From positions 1-9,674 of the forward strand of contig CAMLSG010000207.1 in NCBI GenBank assembly GCA_946482635.1: 9,674 nt of DNA, written 5' to 3'. The DNA comes from an uncultured Duganella sp. (lineage in GTDB: Bacteria; Pseudomonadota; Gammaproteobacteria; Burkholderiales; Burkholderiaceae). Positions 6,361 through 9,674 of this stretch are shown here, piece after piece; the stretch's first letter is position 1, and each line of letters begins with the position of its first letter. Below the pieces are notes generated by a model. The model was not told the origin of the DNA. It worked only from the letters and a program-made list of their open reading frames with translations, and did no database searches. The position numbers were made by a program, and so were the translations under genes.

Positions 6361-6720
6361 ATGACACAGGCATGGGTAGTACTTTCGCGGCCGGACCGCC
6401 GCGACATTTCGGCGCCGACCGAAGCCCAACTGGTGGCGGCGCTATCGGATGTGTACGGCGGCAAGATCAACGGCCCCGACGGCATTCCCGGCAGCGCCAC
6501 CCTGAAGTTCGGTTATGACGACGGCCTGATGTACCAGGTCGAAGTGGAGCAGAACGGCGCCGTGCGCTTTGAGGAATGGTCGGACCGCGATTGCGAAATC
6601 GCCCTCGCCACGCCGCGCCATATGAGCTGCAAGCAGGAAGATGCGCTGCAAATCTGGAAGTGGCTGGCCATGCGCCAGGTAGCCAAGATCCGCAGCCAGG
6701 CCTGGCTGTCCGAAGATTAA
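6361..6720 (+). CDS. Small unrecognised acidic protein
   Basis: The 119-residue protein is soluble in appearance, with no signal peptide or membrane helix. It has a predicted strand (AWVVLSRP), a helix (PTEAQLVAALSDVYG), several strands in a hydrophilic middle (SATLKFGYDDGLMYQVEVEQ, then AVRFEEW), and a Trp-rich C-terminal helix (EDALQIWKWLAMRQVAKI). It contains two Cys residues, at about 80 and 90 (DCEIA and MSCKQ). The start is supported by GGGGGAGAGAG directly upstream. The fold pattern loosely recalls small immunity-type proteins, but no toxin gene is adjacent and I do not claim this. It converges on the universal stress protein gene, and the two stop codons share TTAA (6717-6720). Confidence 0.8.
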   Translation: MTQAWVVLSRPDRRDISAPTEAQLVAALSDVYGGKINGPDGIPGSATLKFGYDDGLMYQVEVEQNGAVRFEEWSDRDCEIALATPRHMSCKQEDALQIWKWLAMRQVAKIRSQAWLSED

Positions 6721-7616
6721 TGTGACATCAGCAGCGGCAACGTCATCGCGTCGAGCACGCTGCGTGTAACACCGCCCAGCAGCGTTTCGCGGAAGCGCGA
6801 ATGCCCGTACGCCCCCATCACCAGCAGGTCGCAATCGCGCTCGCCAGCCAGGGCCAGCAACTGTTCGCCGACATTGCCGGGACGCTTCAGGATGCCCTGG
6901 CGCTCGCTTTGTCCCAGCACCAGTTTCGCCATCACGCCATGCCGTTCCAGCCAGGCCAGGATATCGGTTCCCGCCGGTTCGCCGAACACGCCGGGGCGGG
7001 CATCGGCATCGACAATCGCCACCGTCACGCTGTCGGCGCGGCGCAGCAGCGGCAGCGCGTCCTGCACTGCGCGGCCGGCTTCGCGGCTGGCGTTCCAAGC
7101 GACCAGGATGTGGCGCGCCGGCGCCGGTCCGCCCGGGCTGGCGACGCCGTCGCTGCTGACGGCAATTGCGCCGGAGGGACGCGCCGCAAATGGAATTACC
7201 AGCACCGGCTTGCCGCTGCCTGCCAGGACTTCGGCCGGCACGTCGGGACCGCGTCCGTTCGGGGTCAGCTGGCCGACAATCACCAGGTCGGCATGGCGCG
7301 CCATCAGGCTCAGGCCGGCGGCCGGCTCATCGTCCTGGATGCGCTGTTCGAATGATTGCACGCCCAGCGCCTGCAGGCGCGGCGCGAATTCAGCCAGCGC
7401 GTGGCCGGCGCGCTCGCGCAGGATATCGAGGTGGCGCGCCAGGTTGGGATCCTTGTCGTCCACCGTTTCGTTCTGGTACAGGAAGCGTGAAATGCCGGTA
7501 GTGGCTACGCCAATGACATGGGCGCCTTCCTGCAGCGCCAGTTCTCCCGCCAGCAGGATGCGCGCCGCGCTGTGGGGCGCTTCGTCAACGTGCACCAGGA
7601 TGGTTTTGTATGCCAT
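6717..7616 (-). CDS. Tandem-domain universal stress protein
   Basis: The 299-residue protein contains two UspA-like domains: about 1-145 (MAYKTILVHVDEAPHS...) and about 168-299 (ARHILVAWNASREAGRAV...). Each starts with the usual hydrophobic strand and Asp/Asn-containing loop. Usp proteins accumulate in stress or growth arrest and many bind ATP. The second domain has the nucleotide-binding motif GAYGHSRFRETLLGG starting at Gly268, close to G-x2-G-x9-G-(S/T) but with Gly at the last position. The first domain has no such motif at the equivalent place (VGQLTPNGRGPDVPAEVLAG), so probably only the C-terminal domain binds nucleotide. GAGG lies 8 bases before the ATG. The upstream DksA-like gene ends 9 bp away, so the two form an operon. 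The stop codon is shared tail-to-tail with the 6361 gene, leaving no room for a dedicated terminator between them. Confidence 0.93.
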   Translation of the reverse strand: MAYKTILVHVDEAPHSAARILLAGELALQEGAHVIGVATTGISRFLYQNETVDDKDPNLARHLDILRERAGHALAEFAPRLQALGVQSFEQRIQDDEPAAGLSLMARHADLVIVGQLTPNGRGPDVPAEVLAGSGKPVLVIPFAARPSGAIAVSSDGVASPGGPAPARHILVAWNASREAGRAVQDALPLLRRADSVTVAIVDADARPGVFGEPAGTDILAWLERHGVMAKLVLGQSERQGILKRPGNVGEQLLALAGERDCDLLVMGAYGHSRFRETLLGGVTRSVLDAMTLPLLMSH

Positions 7617-7625
7617 GGCTTTGCC

Positions 7626-8003
7626 TCAGCGCAGGGCGGCCGTCGCCTTTTCCAGCCGCGTCTGGCAGGCGATGCATAGCGGCGCTTCCGGCCGGGCGTT
7701 CAGGCGCGAGAAAGGGATTTCATTGCCGCAGTTGTCGCACAGGCCATAGCTGCCTTCGTCGATCTTGGCCAGGGCGTGGCGGATACTGCTGAGCTGAGCC
7801 TGCTTATGTTCGTCGGCTTCCAGCTCGAGCTGGTTCAGGGTGCGGTTGCTGGCGCTGTCGGCCGGCGAGGTTTCAATTTCCTCGACCGCCGGAACGCGCG
7901 CCAGCTCGCCGTCCATGCGGCCGGCAAGCTGCTGCAAAAGTGCTAGCTTGCGTTGCTCCAGCGCGGCTTGCAACGATGCAAGCTGATCCGGCGACAGGCC
8001 CAT
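7626..8003 (-). CDS. DksA/TraR-type C4 zinc-finger protein
   Basis: The 125-residue protein belongs to the DksA/TraR family. These proteins insert a coiled coil into the RNA polymerase secondary channel and act with ppGpp on promoters. The zinc finger is Cys89-x2-Cys92-x17-Cys110-x2-Cys113, followed by a short C-terminal helix. A helical hairpin precedes it. The tip region reads SPADSA: Asp49 and Ala51 are the same distance from the first Cys as Asp74 and Ala76 of E. coli DksA, but the position of Asp71 is Ser46. The start at 8003 (ATG) is preferred because GGAG lies 7 bases upstream; a GTG at 8015 would add four residues but lacks its own Shine-Dalgarno. At 125 residues it is somewhat shorter than E. 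coli DksA (151), so it is more likely a paralogue than the housekeeping dksA. It is followed after 9 bp by the universal stress protein gene. Confidence 0.93.
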   Translation of the reverse strand: MGLSPDQLASLQAALEQRKLALLQQLAGRMDGELARVPAVEEIETSPADSASNRTLNQLELEADEHKQAQLSSIRHALAKIDEGSYGLCDNCGNEIPFSRLNARPEAPLCIACQTRLEKATAALR

Positions 8004-8029
8004 GGCGGTCTCCACGAATTCATTGTTCG

Positions 8030-8042
8030 GAAGACCATTGTA
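8030..8042 (-). promoter_or_regulatory. Possible promoter of dksA-like/usp operon
   Basis: On the minus strand TACAAT lies at 8042-8037 in the 54-bp gap after the stop codon of the 154-residue gene. Transcription would start near 8030, giving a leader of about 27 bases. No good -35 is visible at 16-18 bp upstream, where the sequence is GC-rich coding DNA. The operon may instead be read through from the upstream lipoprotein pair. Confidence 0.3.
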
Positions 8043-8057
8043 TGCCTGCTGCGTTAT

Positions 8058-8522
8058 TTACGCACTCTCGCGTGCATGGCGTGCGGCCAGCTGCTTTTTC
8101 AGGCTTTCCAAGGGGGCCGCCAGGTGTTCCGGCCGTGCCGCCGCTATCGCCGCCGCCACCGCCAGCAAGTCGGCGCTGAGGCCGGCCAGCTCCTTGACGC
8201 GCTCAATGCGGCGGATGGTTTCGCGTGCTTCGGCGGCCAGGCGCAGCAGCTCAGGCAGGGTGACGCCCATGCCTTCCAGCGAGTGGCTGGCGGCATCGAC
8301 GTACAGGCTGTTGGCTTGCTGGCGCAGGGCGACTTCGTTTTCGAACAGGGCCTGGGCGGCGCCGTGCGTCAGCGGCGCTGCGCCGCCCTGGCCGTTGCTG
8401 CCTTCCAGGCGTTGCTGCTGGCGGATGCCGCGCATGATGCGCTCGTGCAGTTCATCGGCGCTGGCGGAGAGGCTGTCGGCCAGCGTTTCCAGGTCGTGCG
8501 GCAGGGCGGCGGTCAGGCTCAT
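8058..8522 (-). CDS. Unrecognised helical protein, lipoprotein partner
   Basis: The 154-residue product is almost entirely predicted helix, with many Leu, Ala and Glu residues, no cysteine, no signal peptide and no clear membrane span (LLAVAAAIAAA near 120-130 is hydrophobic but short). It reads DLETLADSLSASADELHERIM, then a Gly-rich turn (NGQGGAAP), then long helices with heptad-like spacing (LPELLRLAAEARETIRRIERVKELAGLSADL) and a basic C-terminus. Its ATG overlaps the stop of the upstream lipoprotein gene (ATGA, 8519-8522), and AAAGGAG lies 7 bases before it, so the two are made together. I do not recognise the family. A coiled-coil partner of the lipoprotein is a guess based on coupling alone. 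Confidence 0.8.
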   Translation of the reverse strand: MSLTAALPHDLETLADSLSASADELHERIMRGIRQQQRLEGSNGQGGAAPLTHGAAQALFENEVALRQQANSLYVDAASHSLEGMGVTLPELLRLAAEARETIRRIERVKELAGLSADLLAVAAAIAAARPEHLAAPLESLKKQLAARHARESA

Positions 8523-9343
8523 GGCTGGGCTCCTTTGGCGATGGCAGTTGACATGACAGGTGGCGCTGCGCTGGCGGCGTCGACTGCGGGCAGCGGGTCG
8601 AGGCCGCGGTACAGGGCTGCGTGGCGTTCGCGCAAGGCGTCGATGTTTTGCGCGGCCAGCGTGTGGCGCAAGCCCAGCAAGCGGTATTCGCGCAGCTTTT
8701 CCTGCAGGTGCGCGCGGGCCAGCGCAGCCAGCAGGCGGTCGCGCGGCGCATCGGCGTAAGGAATTTCCACGTCCAGCATGCCCAGCACGATGCGCTGTTC
8801 GTTGTCGTGGTTTTTATTGAAGTAGCGCAGCAGGGTGTGCATCGCATCGAGCGTCCCTTGCAGCGGTTCGTAGCCTTCGCGCAGCATGGCTTGCACCGCC
8901 TTGTCCTGCTCGCGGACGGTGGCGGCGCGCAGCAGCAGGCGCACCAGGCCGGCGTAAGCGTTGACATGGCGGTCGGTCAGGCCAGTGTCGGGCCAGGCCT
9001 TGATGCTCTCGGACATTTGCTTGACCTGGTCGCCGTAGCTGAACGTGCTGCCGCCGGCCAGGGCGCCGAGCGCGCGCAGGTAAGTCGTGGCAGCGCTGTG
9101 CAGCGCGATGAAATCGGGATAGGCGTCGTGGCGCTTGCGGTCGATCGCTTCCTCGCGCTGGACGGCCGCGGCGCTGAGATAGGGTTGCTCGCGCTGGAAA
9201 GTATCGCGGAAGCGTTGGCTGAGATCGTTGAAGCCGGCCAGCTTGGGCGCATCGTCGGCGAGGGCGCGTACTTCTTGCAGGCGCGGGTTGCTGGCGCAGG
9301 CGGCCAGTAGCAGGCACAACAGAATGCACAGGTAGCGTTTCAT
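8519..9343 (-). CDS. Predicted outer-membrane lipoprotein, unknown function
   Basis: The 274-residue protein starts MKRYLCILLCLLLAACASN, a lipoprotein signal peptide with lipobox Leu13-Ala-Ala-Cys16. Ala at +2 predicts sorting to the outer membrane under the E. coli rule. The mature part is helical and charged, with a Gly/Ser interruption (LAGGSTFSYGDQVKQMSESI) and a Pro/Ala-rich tail. I know no named domain in it. An in-frame ATG 69 bases further upstream would put the signal peptide internal, whereas the ATG at 9343 has GAGGAG 7 bases before it, so 9343 is chosen. Its stop codon overlaps the start of the 154-residue gene by 4 bp. The hydroxypyruvate isomerase gene ends 72 bp upstream on the same strand, with a hairpin between. 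Confidence 0.88.
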   Translation of the reverse strand: MKRYLCILLCLLLAACASNPRLQEVRALADDAPKLAGFNDLSQRFRDTFQREQPYLSAAAVQREEAIDRKRHDAYPDFIALHSAATTYLRALGALAGGSTFSYGDQVKQMSESIKAWPDTGLTDRHVNAYAGLVRLLLRAATVREQDKAVQAMLREGYEPLQGTLDAMHTLLRYFNKNHDNEQRIVLGMLDVEIPYADAPRDRLLAALARAHLQEKLREYRLLGLRHTLAAQNIDALRERHAALYRGLDPLPAVDAASAAPPVMSTAIAKGAQP

Positions 9344-9388
9344 GATGGGTCTCCTCGGGCGGCAGAGACCATCTTGCACCTCGGCGCA

Positions 9389-9408
9389 GCTGGCGCGTTT
9401 GCGCCAGC
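9389..9408 (-). terminator. Hairpin after hydroxypyruvate isomerase gene
   Basis: GCTGGCGC (9389-9396) and GCGCCAGC (9401-9408) form a perfect 8-bp GC-rich stem with a 4-base loop, 7 bases beyond the stop codon of the isomerase gene. No T run follows on the minus strand, so it is a weak or atypical terminator, or an mRNA 3'-end stabiliser. It lies upstream of the lipoprotein gene's Shine-Dalgarno, so it probably separates the two transcription units. Confidence 0.4.
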
Positions 9409-9415
9409 GCAAAGG

Positions 9416-9674
9416 TCAGGCGCGAAGGTAGGGAGCGAGCCAGGCCAGGCTGTCTTCGGTCCGTGTGCTGGGCAGGTATTCGCAACCGATCCAGCCTGGG
9501 TAAGCGAGTTCGTCGAGCAAGCGGAACAGGTAAGGGTAGTTGATCTCGCCGGTGCCCGGTTCGTGGCGGCCTGGCGTATCGGCCAGTTGCATGTGGCCGA
9601 TGTTGGGCAGGCAGGCGCGGATGGTGTTGGCCAGTTCGCCTTCCATGCGCTGCATGTGGTAGATGTCGTACTGC
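9416..9674 (-). CDS. hyi: Hydroxypyruvate isomerase, C-terminal part
   Basis: Only the last 85 residues are in the window; the gene continues past the right edge. The enzyme interconverts hydroxypyruvate and tartronate semialdehyde in glyoxylate/glycolate metabolism and has a TIM-barrel fold. The visible part carries hallmark blocks: YDIYHMQRMEGELA, then IGHMQLADTPGRHEPGTGEINYP, then GWIGCEY. The Gln in MQLAD and the Glu in GCEY match expected active-site or metal-binding positions of this sugar-isomerase family. The reading frame is open from the right edge to TGA at 9416-9418. Its usual partners (glyoxylate carboligase, tartronate semialdehyde reductase) would lie outside the window, if present. 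Confidence 0.9.
   Translation of the reverse strand, partial: QYDIYHMQRMEGELANTIRACLPNIGHMQLADTPGRHEPGTGEINYPYLFRLLDELAYPGWIGCEYLPSTRTEDSLAWLAPYLRA

Noticed and set aside
6288..6518. 76-residue + strand frame overlapping the start of the 6361 gene
   Set aside because: No Shine-Dalgarno, no domain, and the overlapping 6361 frame has a strong one.
8621..9310. 229-residue + strand frame opposite the lipoprotein gene
   Set aside because: The lipoprotein has a signal peptide, lipobox and strong Shine-Dalgarno; the opposite frame has none of these.
9344..9412. Upstream extension of the lipoprotein to an earlier in-frame ATG at 9412
   Set aside because: It would place an Arg-rich stretch before the signal peptide and ignore GAGGAG just before the ATG at 9343.

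Overview
The window is GC-rich, gene-dense DNA that looks like a chromosomal segment from a betaproteobacterium, most likely of the Oxalobacteraceae (Janthinobacterium, Massilia or Duganella type). That placement is an inference from base composition and protein style, not from a database match. I see no rRNA, tRNA, CRISPR array, transposase, integrase or phage gene. Nothing in composition marks any part as recently acquired.

Left part (1-2891, + strand): a protein with a winged-helix-like core (54-689), then an MtfA-type zinc peptidase (771-1679), then 18 bp later a soluble PAS histidine kinase (1698-2891). The middle (2851-5540, - strand) is a translationally coupled pair: a second soluble PAS histidine kinase and a response regulator with an HD-GYP-like output domain. 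The two kinases are paralogues with nearly identical phospho-acceptor regions. They flank the single regulator from opposite sides, and the first kinase overlaps the regulator gene tail-to-tail by 41 bp. This suggests one signalling module with two sensory inputs. The HD-GYP-like domain has lost several residues that bind metal in active c-di-GMP phosphodiesterases.

Right of a 123-bp divergent intergenic region lie a glycine-zipper protein (5664-6194) and a small unrecognised protein (6361-6720). The latter converges on a universal stress protein gene; their stop codons share the four bases TTAA. The stress gene follows, by 9 bp, a small DksA/TraR-type zinc-finger gene, forming a stress/stringent-response style pair. 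Upstream of these on the same strand is a coupled pair of unknown function, a predicted outer-membrane lipoprotein followed by a 154-residue helical protein. The window ends inside the 3' part of a hydroxypyruvate isomerase gene.

Overall the content is regulatory and stress-related: two-component signalling, a DksA paralogue, tandem Usp, a glycine-zipper protein and MtfA. The points most worth checking are the two-kinase/one-regulator arrangement with a degenerate HD-GYP domain, the DksA paralogue with an altered coiled-coil tip, and the unknown lipoprotein pair.
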